39,714 bases of DNA from Rhodocyclaceae bacterium (GCA_018883385.1 VEQD01000002.1:43400-83113), one strand, 5' to 3'; positions 1 through 10,256 are shown, counted from the first letter of the stretch. A program made the numbers and translations. The notes: generated from the sequence alone by a model not told the origin.

Positions 1-675
1 CATCCAGAATCGCTGGGGCGTCACGTGGTCGAGGTCGGTGCGGATTTTGGAATTGCGCTTGATGGCGATGCGGATCGTCTGGTGATGGTTGATGCCGATG
101 GGCGTGCCTACGACGGCGATCAGATTCTGTACGCGATCGTCCGTGATCGGCTGCTGGATGGTCCGGTGGCGGGGGTGGTCGGCACGTTGATGACAAATAT
201 GGCGCTGGAACAGGCACTGGTGTCGGCAGGCGTACCCTTCAAACGCGCCAAGGTGGGCGATCGTTACGTGATGGAGATGCTGGCCGCCGAGAGTTGGTTG
301 TTCGGGGGCGAGAACTCGGGCCACATTCTGGCGCTGGATCGCCACACGACGGGTGATGGTCTGGTTTCGGCGTTGCAGGTGCTGGTGGCGCTCAAGCGTT
401 CCGGTCAAAGCCTGGCCGGGTTGCTGGGGGCGCTGCGTCTCTATCCGCAGACCATGATCAATGTGCCGGTGTCGTCCGGCTTCAACTGGCAAGAACACGC
501 TACGGTTCAACAAGCGATTAGCGCCTCGGAGGAGCGACTTGGGGCACGCGGGCGTGTTCTATTGCGCCCCTCAGGGACAGAACCGGTGCTGCGCGTCATG
601 GTCGAGGCAGAAGATCCGGTCTTGTCACGGCGAGAGGCAGAACGTATCGCGGCTGCCGTCCAATCGGTCGTCTAA
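1..675 (+). CDS. glmM: Phosphoglucosamine mutase, 3' part (5' end outside window)
   Basis: GlmM interconverts glucosamine-6-phosphate and glucosamine-1-phosphate in the cytoplasm, feeding UDP-GlcNAc for peptidoglycan and LPS. The reading frame is open from base 1, so the gene is cut by the window edge and about 224 C-terminal residues remain. Visible are the metal-binding loop DGDADR near base 61, the sugar-binding GGENSGH loop near base 307 and the C-terminal phosphate-binding RPSGTEP loop near base 568. The catalytic phosphoserine loop would lie upstream and cannot be checked. GlmM rather than phosphomannomutase is preferred from the overall motif wording and the tpiA/secG neighbourhood. 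A GTG at 25 is only an internal codon, not the start. Confidence 0.9.
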   Translation, partial: HPESLGRHVVEVGADFGIALDGDADRLVMVDADGRAYDGDQILYAIVRDRLLDGPVAGVVGTLMTNMALEQALVSAGVPFKRAKVGDRYVMEMLAAESWLFGGENSGHILALDRHTTGDGLVSALQVLVALKRSGQSLAGLLGALRLYPQTMINVPVSSGFNWQEHATVQQAISASEERLGARGRVLLRPSGTEPVLRVMVEAEDPVLSRREAERIAAAVQSVV

Positions 676-732
676 AAGCAGGGCGACCAGCAAGCAAATC
701 TGGTCAAGAGGGGGGAGGTGTGGCCACGCTAA

Positions 733-762
733 TTGACCGAAGCGGCGCGAAAATAATAGAAT
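733..762 (+). promoter_or_regulatory. Probable sigma70 promoter upstream of tpiA
   Basis: TTGACC at 733-738 and TAGAAT at 757-762 are separated by 18 bases, close to the sigma70 consensus. The predicted transcript would start near 769 and run at once into the hairpin-plus-T-tract at 778-807. This is the natural promoter for tpiA-secG-tRNA-Leu and perhaps nuo. Its placement ahead of the terminator is unusual and could mean attenuation. Confidence 0.5.
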
Positions 763-777
763 TAGGCATCTGAAACA

Positions 778-807
778 GGCGCTCGCCATGAGGTTGAGCG
801 CCTTTTT
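778..807 (+). terminator. Intrinsic terminator between glmM and tpiA
   Basis: GGCGCTC at 778-784 pairs perfectly with GAGCGCC at 796-802, with an 11-base loop, and is followed at once by TTTTT. This is a standard Rho-independent terminator for glmM. Because a good promoter lies just upstream at 733-762, it could also terminate new tpiA transcripts early. Confidence 0.85.
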
Positions 808-855
808 ATCGTAGTTTCCCGATTTTTTTTGTATTCCTGCTCAATAGGATCCGTG

Positions 856-1626
856 ATGACGGTCGTCAGAACACCGCTGGTGGTAGGCAACTGGAAGATG
901 AACGGGGCGTTCGAAACGAACCGCGCCCTAATCGAGGCCTTACTCGCCGCGCTGGCGCAGCAGTCATTGCCTGAGATCGGTGTTTGCCCGCCGTTCCCGT
1001 ATCTGCCGCAAATCGCCGCCCTGCTGGCCGAAACCCCGATCGGATGGGGGGCGCAGACGGTGAGCGAACATCGCGCTGGCGCCTACACGGGGCAGGTGAG
1101 TGCGCCCATGTTGCGAGATCTGGGATGTCGCTACGTGATCGTAGGCCATTCGGAGCGCCGCCAGTATTGCGGCGAGACTGATGCGCAGGTCGCAGCGCAG
1201 ACTATGGCCGGATTGGATAGTGGGCTGGTGCCCATTGTCTGTGTCGGCGAGTCGGCCGAGCAAGAAGCCTCTGGTCAGACGCTGGCCGTCATTGACCGCC
1301 AGTTGGCCCCGTTGCTCCTGACGCTGGCCGGTGTGGCGGATGAGGGGGCGAGCGTGGTGATCGCTTACGAACCGGTGTGGGCGATCGGAACCGGTAAGAC
1401 GCCGACGCCAGAAGGCGTGCAGGCCGTGCACGCCCATATTCGTCAGCGCCTGGTGGCGGCTGGCCTGGTTCAAACCCGTATCCTCTACGGCGGCAGCGTC
1501 AAGGGTAGCAATGCGGCGATCCTGTTTGCGTTGCCGGACGTGGATGGGGGCTTGATCGGTGGTGCCGCCCTGGATGCCCAGGATTTCAGTACAATCTGCA
1601 CCGCCGCTATGATGCACGCGGTGTAA
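856..1626 (+). CDS. tpiA: Triosephosphate isomerase
   Basis: TpiA interconverts dihydroxyacetone phosphate and glyceraldehyde-3-phosphate in glycolysis and gluconeogenesis. The 256-residue product matches the usual length. It shows GNWKMNG with Lys14, GHSERR with His98, AYEPVWAIGTGKTP with Glu172 and the phosphate-binding GGSVKGSN loop. ATG 856 is chosen because it gives the normal N-terminus and has AGGA at 846-849. In-frame TTG 829 and GTG 853 exist, but the longer forms add residues not expected in the family. A 29-base gap leads to secG, so the two are probably cotranscribed from the promoter at 733-762. Confidence 0.95.
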   Translation: MTVVRTPLVVGNWKMNGAFETNRALIEALLAALAQQSLPEIGVCPPFPYLPQIAALLAETPIGWGAQTVSEHRAGAYTGQVSAPMLRDLGCRYVIVGHSERRQYCGETDAQVAAQTMAGLDSGLVPIVCVGESAEQEASGQTLAVIDRQLAPLLLTLAGVADEGASVVIAYEPVWAIGTGKTPTPEGVQAVHAHIRQRLVAAGLVQTRILYGGSVKGSNAAILFALPDVDGGLIGGAALDAQDFSTICTAAMMHAV

Positions 1627-1655
1627 TCTTTCAGGAAAGAGAAACAGGCAATCAG

Positions 1656-2030
1656 ATGGATATTCTTTACGTCATCGTACTTATCGCGAACATCGTTTCG
1701 GCTCTGGGCGTGATTGGCCTTGTGCTTATGCAGCATGGCAAGGGCGCCGACATGGGCGCCGCCTTTGGTAGTGGGGCGTCCGGCAGTTTGTTCGGTGCAA
1801 CGGGCTCGGCAAACTTTCTCTCGCGCTCGACGGCAGTGCTTGCAACCGTCTTCTTCGTGAGCGCATTGTTGCTCGCGAATTTTCAGTCGTTACAGTCGAA
1901 AAATGCTGGCAGTGTGATGCAATCCAATGTAGAATCGGCCCCCGGTGTTGCTGGTGCTGCGAGTGTTCCGACGGAAGGCAAAACTGCCGATCCGGAAGGT
2001 GCGTCGAAGGCCAAAAACGTACCTCGGTAA
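1656..2030 (+). CDS. secG: Preprotein translocase subunit SecG
   Basis: SecG is the small inner-membrane subunit of the SecYEG channel and aids SecA-driven protein export. The 124-residue product has a first hydrophobic helix at about residues 3-24, the conserved cytoplasmic loop LMQHGKGADMGAAFGSG, then a second helix at about 55-72 and a hydrophilic Ala/Ser/Lys-rich tail. It begins 29 bases after tpiA with a weak ACAGG ribosome site at 1645-1648. The tpiA-secG-tRNA-Leu-nuo order is common in Betaproteobacteria. The tail is low in conserved features, so identity rests on the helix-loop-helix core. Confidence 0.92.
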   Translation: MDILYVIVLIANIVSALGVIGLVLMQHGKGADMGAAFGSGASGSLFGATGSANFLSRSTAVLATVFFVSALLLANFQSLQSKNAGSVMQSNVESAPGVAGAASVPTEGKTADPEGASKAKNVPR

Positions 2031-2062
2031 GTTGCAGTTTCTGTAGCTGACCGAACAGGAAT

Positions 2063-2147
2063 GCCGACGTGGTGAAATTGGTAGACACGCTATCTTGAGG
2101 GGGTAGTGGCGCAAGCTGTGCGAGTTCGAGTCTCGCCGTCGGCACCA
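2063..2147 (+). tRNA. tRNA-Leu (anticodon GAG)
   Basis: An 85-base class II tRNA. The acceptor stem GCCGACG (2063-2069) pairs with CGTCGGC (2137-2143), followed by A and an encoded CCA at 2145-2147. The anticodon stem CTATC/GGTAG encloses TTGAGGG, giving anticodon GAG at 2097-2099, which reads CUC and CUU codons. A variable arm with a GCAA loop and the TTCGAGT T-loop are visible. It lies 32 bases after secG and 72 bases before nuoA with no terminator on either side, so it is probably processed out of a longer transcript. Confidence 0.97.
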
Positions 2148-2219
2148 GGATAGTACCGTCTGGTCGGTTGTTGTGGGTTTTGGTTGTTGTGCGTCATTTG
2201 GCAAACTTTGGGTGGCTTG

Positions 2220-2576
2220 ATGCTCGAAAATTACTTTCCGATCCTGGTGTTCGTCGCAGTCGGCCTCGCCGTAGGCGTTCTGGCCCGTGTGCTGAACCAT
2301 TTCGTTGCACCGAATAATCCTGATAGCGAGAAGCTCTCCGCGTACGAGTGCGGGTTTGAAGCCTTCGAAGACGCGCGGATGAAGTTCGACGTTCGCTACT
2401 ACCTTCTGGCCATTATTTTCATTCTCTTCGATCTCGAAATCGCCTTCCTGTTCCCATGGGCAGTGGTGATCAAAGAGATTGGCATGCACGGTTTTATCGC
2501 CATGATGGTTTTCTTGACCATCCTGGTCGTTGGCTTTATCTACGGGTGGCGGAAACGCGCCTTCGAGTGGGAGTAA
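2220..2576 (+). CDS. nuoA: NADH-quinone oxidoreductase subunit A
   Basis: NuoA is a small membrane-arm subunit of complex I, near the quinone site where it contacts NuoH and NuoJ. The 118-residue product has three hydrophobic helices and the conserved loop [20 protein letters not shown], whose cysteine marks the NuoA/ND3 loop. The start is ATG 2220, giving MLENYFPIL, the usual N-terminus, with GGGTGG at 2210-2215. An upstream in-frame ATG at 2184 would add 12 unlikely residues. It is the first of 14 nuo genes and ends 3 bases before nuoB. Confidence 0.95.
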   Translation: MLENYFPILVFVAVGLAVGVLARVLNHFVAPNNPDSEKLSAYECGFEAFEDARMKFDVRYYLLAIIFILFDLEIAFLFPWAVVIKEIGMHGFIAMMVFLTILVVGFIYGWRKRAFEWE

Positions 2577-2579
2577 GCA

Positions 2580-3059
2580 ATGTCTAAGATTCAGGGCGTA
2601 CTCAACGAAGGTTTTGTCACCACCACGGCTGACAAGCTGATCAATTACTGCCGTACGGGCTCGCTCTGGCCGATGACCTTTGGTCTGGCCTGTTGCGCTG
2701 TGGAGATGATCCATGCCGGTACTGCGCGTTATGACCTTGACCGTTTTGGTATGGTCTTCCGCCCGAGCCCGCGTCAGTCTGATCTGATGGTGGTCGCCGG
2801 TACACTGACCAACAAGATGGCACCGGCGCTGCGCAAGGTGTACGACCAGATGGCCGAGCCACGCTGGGTCGTGTCGATGGGGTCGTGTGCCAATGGCGGT
2901 GGCTACTACCACTACTCGTACTCGGTAGTGCGCGGCTGTGACCGTATCGTGCCGGTCGATATTTACGTACCGGGTTGCCCGCCGACCGCCGAAGCGCTGC
3001 TGTATGGTTTGGTTCAGCTGCAGAACAAGATTCGTCGTACCAGTACGATTGCCCGCTGA
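2580..3059 (+). CDS. nuoB: NADH-quinone oxidoreductase subunit B
   Basis: NuoB carries the terminal [4Fe-4S] cluster N2 that hands electrons to quinone, in the arm connecting the peripheral and membrane domains. The 159-residue product contains the cluster ligands Cys38 and Cys39 (GLACCAVEM), Cys103 (GSCANGGG) and Cys133 (VPGCPPT). All four ligands are intact. The length is usual for Betaproteobacteria. It follows nuoA after 3 bases and precedes nuoC by 24 bases, so translation within one polycistronic message is expected. Confidence 0.97.
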   Translation: MSKIQGVLNEGFVTTTADKLINYCRTGSLWPMTFGLACCAVEMIHAGTARYDLDRFGMVFRPSPRQSDLMVVAGTLTNKMAPALRKVYDQMAEPRWVVSMGSCANGGGYYHYSYSVVRGCDRIVPVDIYVPGCPPTAEALLYGLVQLQNKIRRTSTIAR

Positions 3060-3083
3060 GCACGGTAGGGGACACAGAAGATC

Positions 3084-3686
3084 ATGACGCAAAATACGCA
3101 AACCCTCGCCGACACCCTGCAACAGGTTCTGGGCGGTGCCATCGTCCGCAGCAAGCAGGCGCTGGGTGAAGTCACCATCGACGTCGCCGCCGCCGATTAC
3201 CATGCGGCCGCATTGAAGCTGCGTGATGCTGCCGGCCTCAAGTTTGATCAGATGATTGACCTTTGCGGGATGGATTACTCGACTTACGGTGGCAAGGAGT
3301 CGCACGAAAAACGCTTTGCCGTAGTGGTTCATCTGCTATCCGTAGAACTTAACCAGCGGGTCCGGGTTCGTGTTTACGCACCGGACGATCAGATGCCGGT
3401 CGTCGATTCGATCGTGGATGTCTGGACCGCCGCCAACTGGTTTGAACGTGAAGCCTTTGATCTGTTCGGTATCTTGTTCGTCAACCATCCCGATCTGCGT
3501 CGCATCCTGACCGATTATGGGTTTGTCGGGCATCCGTTCCGCAAGGACTTCCCGGTCTCGGGTTATGTCGAAATGCGTTATGACGACGAGCAGAAGCGCG
3601 TTATCTATCAACCCGTCACCATCGAACCGCGCGAAAACACGCCGCGTATCGTGCGTGAAGAGACCTACGGCGAACCGGCGCGATAA
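3084..3686 (+). CDS. nuoC: NADH-quinone oxidoreductase subunit C
   Basis: NuoC is the 30 kDa hydrophilic subunit that scaffolds the Q-module with NuoD and NuoB and carries no cofactor. The 200-residue product contains the family signature [12 protein letters not shown] followed by HPDLRRIL at about residues 121-142, then GHPFRKDFP. It is a separate gene here, unlike the fused nuoCD of Escherichia coli. ATG 3084 fits the family length. A 56-base gap before nuoD is one of the longer gaps in the operon, and no clear hairpin was seen in it. Confidence 0.95.
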   Translation: MTQNTQTLADTLQQVLGGAIVRSKQALGEVTIDVAAADYHAAALKLRDAAGLKFDQMIDLCGMDYSTYGGKESHEKRFAVVVHLLSVELNQRVRVRVYAPDDQMPVVDSIVDVWTAANWFEREAFDLFGILFVNHPDLRRILTDYGFVGHPFRKDFPVSGYVEMRYDDEQKRVIYQPVTIEPRENTPRIVREETYGEPAR

Positions 3687-3742
3687 GCGCGGGTTTACAT
3701 CAACAGACAGTACGGACCACACCGGACATCCAGGATTGCAGC

Positions 3743-4996
3743 ATGTCAGAGATTCGTAACTACACATTGAACTTTGGTCCCCAGCACCCCTCGGCACACG
3801 GTGTGCTGCGTCTGGTGCTGGAGCTGGATGGCGAAACGGTCGAACGCGCCGATCCGCACATCGGTCTGCTGCACCGTGCGACGGAAAAGCTGGCCGAGAC
3901 GCGTACCTGGGTACAGTCGGTGCCGTACATGGATCGTCTGGACTACGTGTCGACCATGTGTAACGAGCATGCCTACTGCATGGCCATCGAAAAGATGCTC
4001 GGCATCGAAGTGCCTGAGCGCGCCCAGTACATTCGTGTGATGTTCGACGAAGTCACCCGTCTGCTGAATCACCTGCTGTGGATCGGCTGTCACGGTCTCG
4101 ACGTGGGCGCCATGACGATGGCGCTTTATACGTTCCGTGATCGTGAGGATCTGATGGACGTCTACGAGTCGGTATCGGGTGCCCGTTTGCACGCTGCGTA
4201 TTTCCGACCGGGTGGTGTTTATCGTGATCTGCCGGATATGATGCCCAAGTATGAGGTGTCGCCCTGGAAAGACGCCAAGCGCGTGGCCGAGTTAAATCAA
4301 AACCGCCAGGGGTCGTTGCTTGACTTCCTGGAAGATTTTACGAATCGTTTCCCGGCATATCTCGACGACTATCACAACCTATTGACCGATAACCGGATCT
4401 GGAAACAGCGTCTGGTCGGTATTGGCGTAGTGTCGCCGGAGCGTGCCCTGAACATGGGTCTGACGGGCGCCATGCTGCGTGGCTCGGGCATTGCATGGGA
4501 TCTGCGCAAGAAGCAGCCCTATGAGGTCTACGATCGTCTTGATTTCGATATTCCGGTCGGCACCAATGGCGATTCTTACGACCGCTATCTGGTGCGTATG
4601 GAAGAGATGGCGCAGTCGAACCGCATCATCAAACAGTGTATCGCCTGGCTACGCGACAATCCGGGCCCGGTGATTACCAGCGACTACAAGGTTGCGCCGC
4701 CACCACGCGAGTCAATGAAGTCAAACATGGAAGAGCTGATTCACCATTTCAAGCTCTTTACTGAAGGCATTCACGTGCCGGAAAACGACTGCTATGCCGC
4801 GATTGAGCACCCAAAGGGCGAGTTTGGCATCTATCTGTCGTCGGACGGCGCCAACAAGCCTTACCGCATGAAGATCCGTGCCCCGGGCTTTGCCCATCTG
4901 GCGGCGCTGGAAGAAATGTCGCGCGGTCACATGATCGCCGACGTGGTCACGATTATCGGGACCCAAGATATCGTTTTTGGTGAGGTTGACCGCTAA
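3743..4996 (+). CDS. nuoD: NADH-quinone oxidoreductase subunit D
   Basis: NuoD is the 49 kDa subunit that forms most of the quinone-binding pocket and is related to the large subunit of [NiFe] hydrogenases. The 417-residue product begins with the expected [11 protein letters not shown] motif. His19 and Tyr68 have the same 49-residue spacing as the two quinone headgroup residues known from other complex I structures. No nickel-ligand cysteines are expected or seen. The stop codon overlaps the nuoE start in TAATG at 4994-4998, suggesting translational coupling. Confidence 0.96.
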   Translation: MSEIRNYTLNFGPQHPSAHGVLRLVLELDGETVERADPHIGLLHRATEKLAETRTWVQSVPYMDRLDYVSTMCNEHAYCMAIEKMLGIEVPERAQYIRVMFDEVTRLLNHLLWIGCHGLDVGAMTMALYTFRDREDLMDVYESVSGARLHAAYFRPGGVYRDLPDMMPKYEVSPWKDAKRVAELNQNRQGSLLDFLEDFTNRFPAYLDDYHNLLTDNRIWKQRLVGIGVVSPERALNMGLTGAMLRGSGIAWDLRKKQPYEVYDRLDFDIPVGTNGDSYDRYLVRMEEMAQSNRIIKQCIAWLRDNPGPVITSDYKVAPPPRESMKSNMEELIHHFKLFTEGIHVPENDCYAAIEHPKGEFGIYLSSDGANKPYRMKIRAPGFAHLAALEEMSRGHMIADVVTIIGTQDIVFGEVDR

Positions 4997-5469
4997 TGCT
5001 GACTCAGGAAACCCTTGCGCGTTTTGATCGCGAAGTCGCCAAGTACCCGGCTGACCAGAAGCAGTCGGCCGTGATGGCCTGTCTGGCGATTGCTCAGGTA
5101 GAGAAGGGCTGGCTGGCCAAGGAAACGATTGCCTTTGTGGCGGATTACCTTGACATGCCCGCGATTGCTGCCGAAGAAGTGGCAACCTTCTACAACATGT
5201 ACAACCTGAAGCCGCTCGGCAAGTACAAGTTGGCCGTCTGTACCTGTCTGCCGTGTGCCCTGTCGGGTGGCCGTGATGCCGCGCTGTACGTGGCAGACCG
5301 CCTGGGTATCAAGCTCGGTGAAACAACGGCGGATGGCCGCATCACCCTGGTCGAAAGTGAGTGTCAGGGCGCCTGTGGTGATGCACCGGTGGCGCTGGTG
5401 AACAACCACCAGATGCGCAGCTTCCTGACCCCTGACAAACTGGATCAACTGCTTGAGGAGCTGAAGTAA
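4996..5469 (+). CDS. nuoE: NADH-quinone oxidoreductase subunit E
   Basis: NuoE holds the [2Fe-2S] cluster N1a beside the FMN subunit NuoF in the NADH-oxidising tip. The 157-residue thioredoxin-like protein has the ligand pairs Cys82-x4-Cys87 (VCTCLPC) and Cys123-x3-Cys127 (ECQGAC). An extra cysteine, Cys84, sits between the first two ligands, where a non-cysteine residue is more usual. The gene overlaps both neighbours by one base through TAATG junctions, so nuoD, nuoE and nuoF are likely translationally coupled. Confidence 0.95.
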   Translation: MLTQETLARFDREVAKYPADQKQSAVMACLAIAQVEKGWLAKETIAFVADYLDMPAIAAEEVATFYNMYNLKPLGKYKLAVCTCLPCALSGGRDAALYVADRLGIKLGETTADGRITLVESECQGACGDAPVALVNNHQMRSFLTPDKLDQLLEELK

Positions 5470-6803
5470 TGGCGATTCTCGGTTCCATCAACCCAATCAT
5501 GACCGCTGGCTGGCAGGGTGATGCTGGCTGGGGTCTCGATGCCTACGTCAAGCGCGGCGGCTATCAAGCACTCAAAAAGATTCTGTCGGAAAAGATGTCG
5601 CAGGAAGACGTCATAGCCGAAGTGAAAAAATCCGTGCTGCGCGGCCGTGGCGGTGCCGGCTTCCCAACGGGCCTAAAGTGGAGCTTTATGCCCCGCAGCC
5701 TGCCGGGTGATAAGTACATTGTCTGTAACACCGATGAAGGCGAACCGGGTACGTTCAAGGATCGCGACATCATGCGTTATGACCCGCACTCGGTCATCGA
5801 AGGTATGATCATTGGCGGTTATGCGATTGGCGCAACGCGTGGTTACAACTATATCCATGGCGAAATTTACGAGTTGTATGAGCGCTTCGAAGAAGCTCTG
5901 GCCGAAGCACGTGCCGCCGGCTTCCTCGGCAAAAACATTCTGGGCAGCGACTTCAGCTTTGATCTGTTTGCGCACCATGGCTATGGCGCCTACATCTGCG
6001 GTGAAGAAACTGCGCTGCTGGAATCCATTGAAGGCAAAAAGGGTCAACCGCGTTTCAAGCCGCCGTTCCCGGCTTCGTTTGGTCTCTACGGCAAGCCGAC
6101 CACCATCAACAACACCGAGACATTCGCCTCGGTCCCGTTCATTATCCGTTTGGGCGCCGAGAACTTCCTCAACGCCGGTAAGGAAAACAACGGTGGCACC
6201 AAGCTGTTCTCGGTCTCCGGTCACGTTGAGCGTCCGGGTAACTATGAAATCCCATTGGGTACCCCGTTCTCGACACTGCTGGAAATGGCCGGCGGTATGC
6301 GTGGCGGGCGAAAGCTGAAAGCCGTGATTCCGGGTGGTTCGTCGGCACCAGTGTTGCCTGGTGACATCATGATGCAGTGTACGATGGACTACGATTCGAT
6401 CTCGAAAGCCGGCTCGATGCTGGGTTCGGGCGCCGTCATCGTGATGGACGAAACAGTCTGTATGGTGCGCGCGCTAGAGCGTCTGTCGTTCTTCTATCAC
6501 GAAGAATCGTGTGGCCAGTGCACGCCGTGCCGCGAAGGCACCAACTGGCTCTATCAGATTGTTAGTCGTATCGAGCACGGCGAAGGCCGTCAGGAGGATC
6601 TGGATATGCTCGATTCGATCTGTGCCAACATCTGTGGCCGCACGATATGCGCACTGGGTGATGCTGCGGCATTTCCGGTCATGAGTTTCCTCAAGCATTT
6701 CCGTTCGGAGTTCGAGCACCACATCAAGCACAAGACCTGTCTGGTGCCGGATGCAGTGCAGCGCTCCGGCAGTGCTTTCCATCGTCACCCGAACGCCGCC
6801 TGA
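5469..6803 (+). CDS. nuoF: NADH-quinone oxidoreductase subunit F
   Basis: NuoF oxidises NADH with bound FMN and passes electrons to cluster N3. The 444-residue product has the nucleotide-binding [13 protein letters not shown] at about 59-71, the FMN region starting [15 protein letters not shown] at 86, and [4Fe-4S] ligands Cys348, Cys351, Cys354 (SCGQCTPC) and Cys394 (RTIC). It starts in a TAATG overlap with nuoE. A 45-base spacer separates it from nuoG. Length and motifs are fully typical. Confidence 0.96.
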   Translation: MAILGSINPIMTAGWQGDAGWGLDAYVKRGGYQALKKILSEKMSQEDVIAEVKKSVLRGRGGAGFPTGLKWSFMPRSLPGDKYIVCNTDEGEPGTFKDRDIMRYDPHSVIEGMIIGGYAIGATRGYNYIHGEIYELYERFEEALAEARAAGFLGKNILGSDFSFDLFAHHGYGAYICGEETALLESIEGKKGQPRFKPPFPASFGLYGKPTTINNTETFASVPFIIRLGAENFLNAGKENNGGTKLFSVSGHVERPGNYEIPLGTPFSTLLEMAGGMRGGRKLKAVIPGGSSAPVLPGDIMMQCTMDYDSISKAGSMLGSGAVIVMDETVCMVRALERLSFFYHEESCGQCTPCREGTNWLYQIVSRIEHGEGRQEDLDMLDSICANICGRTICALGDAAAFPVMSFLKHFRSEFEHHIKHKTCLVPDAVQRSGSAFHRHPNAA

Positions 6804-6848
6804 CTGGGCGTCACGCTTCATTCACAGATCTGATTTCGCGAGTCGCAC

Positions 6849-9203
6849 ATGCTAGAAATTGAAATCGATGGCAAAAAGGCGCAGGTAGCCGACGGTTCTA
6901 CCGTCATGGACGCAGCCAGCCAGCTGGGTATCTACATCCCGCATTTCTGCTATCACAAGAAATTGTCGATCGCTGCCAACTGCCGGATGTGTCTGGTGCA
7001 GGTCGAGAAAGCACCGAAGCCGTTGCCGGCTTGTGCAACGCCCGTGACGAATGGCATGAAAGTGTTCACGCACTCTGAGCTGGCTGTTAAAGCTCAAAAG
7101 GGCGTGATGGAGTTTCTACTGATCAACCATCCGCTGGACTGCCCGATTTGCGATCAGGGCGGTGAATGTCAGCTGCAGGATCTGGCCGTCGGTTATGGTC
7201 AGCCGGCCTCCCGCTTTACGGAAGAAAAGCACGTCGTCTTCCACAAGAATGTCGGGCCGCTGATCTCGATGGAAGAGATGAGCCGTTGTATTCATTGCAC
7301 CCGTTGCGTCCGTTTTGGCCAGGAAGTGGCTGGCGTGATGGAACTGGGCATGATCAACCGCAATGTCCACTCGGAAATCACCACGTTTGTTGGCCAGACC
7401 GTTGATTCCGAACTCTCCGGCAACATGATTGACATCTGCCCAGTGGGTGCGCTCACCTCCAAGCCGTTCCGTTACTCGGCGCGAACTTGGGAATTGCAGC
7501 GCCGCAAGTCGGTATCACCGCATGACTCGACAGGGGCCAACCTCACCGTTCAAGTGAAGGGCGATGTCGTTAAGCGCGTGCTCCCGTTCGACAACGAAGA
7601 GATCAACGAATGCTGGATCTCCGACAAGGAGCGTTTCTCGTACGAAGCCTTGAATGGCAGCGAGCGTTTGCTTAAGCCGATGCTGAAGCAGGGTGGTCAA
7701 TGGCAGGAAGTGGAGTGGAACGTGGCGCTCGATTATGTGGCGCATGGGCTTCGCACGATTGCCAAGGATCATGGCGGCGACCAGGTTGCTATGGCCGTGA
7801 GCCCGCATGCCACGCTCGAAGAGCTGTACCTGGGCGGCCGCATCATGCGCAGCCTGGGTTCGGACAACATTGATTTCCGTCTGCGTCAGCAGGATTTCCG
7901 CGCCGATGCGCAACGCCCTGGCGCTGCTCCGTGGTTGGGTCTGCCGCTGGTCGAACTCAGCAATGTCGATGCAGCACTGATCGTTGGTGGCTTCTTACGC
8001 AAGGACTCGCCGCTGGTCGCCCAACGTCTGCGTCAGGCTGCACGCAGTGGTGCCGAAGTGTATTCGGTGAACGTGAGTAGCGACGATTCGCTGATCAAAC
8101 ACGCGGGTCTTATCTATACCCCACCGGGTCAATTGGTCACTGCGCTGGCAGGCGTGGTTCGTGCCGCTGCCGAAATCAAGGGTGTTCAGCCTTCGGCGTT
8201 GGCCGCTTCGGGTAACGCTGGCGAGATGGAGCGCAAGATTGCGACATCGCTAATCGGCGATGAGCATAGCGGCCCCCGCGCAATCCTGCTGGGTAACCTG
8301 GCGCAACAGCATGTGGATTATTCGCTGCTCGAACAGCTCGCCGGCGAACTGGCGCTTATCACCGGCGCTTCTGCCGGGTCGGTCGGCGAAGCCGCCAACT
8401 CGGTGGGCGGTTATGTTGCCAAGGCATGCCCACAGCAGGGCGGTCGTGACGCCTCTCGCATGTTCGAAGAACCGCGCAAGGCCTATGTGCTATTCGGTTG
8501 TGAACCGTCACTTGACGTCGCGAACCCGGCACAGGCGCTGCGCGCCCTCAATGCTGCCGAGATGGTTGTCCAGTTCAGCGCGTTTAAGGATGCCGATGCA
8601 CTGGCGTACGCCGATGTGCTGCTGCCCTTGTCGCCTTATACCGAAACTTCCGGAACCTTCGTGAACACCGAAGGTCGAGCTCAATCCTTCGTCGGCGTGG
8701 TGCGCCCGGCTGGCGAATCGCGTCCGGGTTGGAAGCTCCTGCGTGTTCTGGGTAATTTGCTCAACGTCGAGCGTTGCGATTACCAGAGCAGTGAAGACAT
8801 TCGTAACGAGATCCTCTCAGGTGGGCATACGCTACCTGATGGTTCGCTGGCAGCGAGGATTGCTGTTACGGCAACATCACCAACGACATTGCAGGGAAGT
8901 GGTCTGCAGCGTATTGCTGACGTGCCAATCTATTTTGCCGATGCACTGGCGCGTCGTGCCCCTGCGTTGCAGAAAACCCGCGATGCGCAGGCACCAGCGG
9001 CGCGTATGAATGCCAAGACAATGGCCGGTGTTGGCGCTGCTGATGGCCGTTCGGTGCGCGTTAAGGGGAGCGAGGGTTCAGCCGTTCTGAATGCGGTACT
9101 CGACAACACCGTGCCGGATAGTTGCGTGCGGATCGCCGCCGCGCATCCGTCGACGGCAAACCTGGGTGCCTTGAATGACATGATCGTTGTGGAGTGTGTC
9201 TGA
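6849..9203 (+). CDS. nuoG: NADH-quinone oxidoreductase subunit G
   Basis: NuoG is the largest peripheral-arm subunit and wires electrons through several Fe-S clusters. The 784-residue product has [2Fe-2S] ligands Cys34, Cys45, Cys48 and Cys62, the N5 set His94, Cys98, Cys101 and Cys107, and the N4 set Cys147, Cys150, Cys153 and Cys197. A molybdopterin-oxidoreductase-like domain follows, without catalytic metal expected. The extra N7 cysteines found in the E. coli protein are absent after residue 210, so the cluster set is the mitochondrial-like one. Its stop overlaps the nuoH start in TGATG at 9201-9205. Confidence 0.96.
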   Translation: MLEIEIDGKKAQVADGSTVMDAASQLGIYIPHFCYHKKLSIAANCRMCLVQVEKAPKPLPACATPVTNGMKVFTHSELAVKAQKGVMEFLLINHPLDCPICDQGGECQLQDLAVGYGQPASRFTEEKHVVFHKNVGPLISMEEMSRCIHCTRCVRFGQEVAGVMELGMINRNVHSEITTFVGQTVDSELSGNMIDICPVGALTSKPFRYSARTWELQRRKSVSPHDSTGANLTVQVKGDVVKRVLPFDNEEINECWISDKERFSYEALNGSERLLKPMLKQGGQWQEVEWNVALDYVAHGLRTIAKDHGGDQVAMAVSPHATLEELYLGGRIMRSLGSDNIDFRLRQQDFRADAQRPGAAPWLGLPLVELSNVDAALIVGGFLRKDSPLVAQRLRQAARSGAEVYSVNVSSDDSLIKHAGLIYTPPGQLVTALAGVVRAAAEIKGVQPSALAASGNAGEMERKIATSLIGDEHSGPRAILLGNLAQQHVDYSLLEQLAGELALITGASAGSVGEAANSVGGYVAKACPQQGGRDASRMFEEPRKAYVLFGCEPSLDVANPAQALRALNAAEMVVQFSAFKDADALAYADVLLPLSPYTETSGTFVNTEGRAQSFVGVVRPAGESRPGWKLLRVLGNLLNVERCDYQSSEDIRNEILSGGHTLPDGSLAARIAVTATSPTTLQGSGLQRIADVPIYFADALARRAPALQKTRDAQAPAARMNAKTMAGVGAADGRSVRVKGSEGSAVLNAVLDNTVPDSCVRIAAAHPSTANLGALNDMIVVECV

Positions 9204-10252
9204 TGGATGCCCTGATTCAAGCAGGTCAAAATCTCTTCGGGGCAGGCTGGCCGGCTGTCTGGTCACTGGTGAAGATCGTTGCGATTGTTGCCCCGCTGTT
9301 GTTGGCTGTGGCCTATCTGACTTACTTCGAACGTAAGGTCATTGGTTATATGCAGGTGCGAATTGGCCCGAACCGGGTTGGTCCGTTTGGCCTGTTGCAG
9401 CCAATTGCCGATGGGCTGAAGCTGCTGCTGAAGGAAAGTATTGTTCCAACCGTGGCCAGCAAGGGTCTGTTTCTGTTGGCGCCGGTGTTGTCGATCGCGC
9501 CGGCACTGGTTGCTTGGGCAGTGATCCCGTTCGCCGACGGCATGGTGCTGGCGGATATTGATGCCGGTCTGCTGTTCGTTCTTGCCCTGTCATCGGTGGG
9601 CATCTATGGCGTGATTCTGGCAGGCTGGGCGTCGAACTCCAAGTATGCATTCCTCGGTGCCATGCGTTGCGCTGCGCAGATGGTGTCCTATGAAATCGCC
9701 ATGGGTTTTGCGCTGGTCTGTGTGCTGATGGTGTCGCAAAGCCTCAATTTGTCCGATATCGTGAATGGCCAGGCCAAGGGTCTGTTCGCCGATTATGGCG
9801 TCAGCATCTTGTCGTGGAACTGGATCCCGCTGTTCCCGATGTTCCTGGTCTACTTCATCTCGGGTGTGGCTGAAACCAACCGTGCGCCATTCGATGTGGC
9901 CGAGGGCGAATCGGAAATCGTCGCGGGTTTCCATGTGGACTATTCGGGCATGGCCTTCGCACTGTTTTTCCTGGCTGAATACGCCAACATGATCCTGATT
10001 GCTTTCCTGACCGCGATCATGTTCCTCGGTGGCTGGCTGTCGCCGGTGGGGTTCCTGCCGGATGGTTTCTTCTGGCTGGCGTTGAAAGCCTCGGCCTTGT
10101 TGTTCCTCTTCCTGTGGTTCCGCGCGACGTTTCCGCGTTACCGCTATGACCAGATCATGCGTCTGGGCTGGAAGGTGTTCATTCCCCTGACAATCGTCTG
10201 GCTGGTCGTCGTTGGCGTCTGGCTGATCTCCCCGCTGAATATCTGGAACTAA
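9203..10252 (+). CDS. nuoH: NADH-quinone oxidoreductase subunit H
   Basis: NuoH is the multi-helix membrane subunit that forms the quinone entry channel and links the redox arm to the proton pumps. The 349-residue product has the conserved cytoplasmic loops [19 protein letters not shown] at about 53-71 and [18 protein letters not shown] 9203 is chosen because it overlaps the nuoG stop (TGATG). An in-frame codon at 9194 would only add three residues. Four bases separate it from nuoI. Confidence 0.96.
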   Translation: MDALIQAGQNLFGAGWPAVWSLVKIVAIVAPLLLAVAYLTYFERKVIGYMQVRIGPNRVGPFGLLQPIADGLKLLLKESIVPTVASKGLFLLAPVLSIAPALVAWAVIPFADGMVLADIDAGLLFVLALSSVGIYGVILAGWASNSKYAFLGAMRCAAQMVSYEIAMGFALVCVLMVSQSLNLSDIVNGQAKGLFADYGVSILSWNWIPLFPMFLVYFISGVAETNRAPFDVAEGESEIVAGFHVDYSGMAFALFFLAEYANMILIAFLTAIMFLGGWLSPVGFLPDGFFWLALKASALLFLFLWFRATFPRYRYDQIMRLGWKVFIPLTIVWLVVVGVWLISPLNIWN

Positions 10253-10256
10253 GATC

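Noticed and set aside
461-736. Small plus-strand open frame overlapping the end of glmM
   Set aside because: Out of frame with glmM, Arg/Ser/Cys-rich, no ribosome site or homology.
1890-3332. Long minus-strand open frame (480 codons) across secG, the tRNA and nuoA-C
   Set aside because: It runs antisense to well supported genes and a tRNA, matches no family I recognise, and arises from the codon bias of the plus-strand genes.
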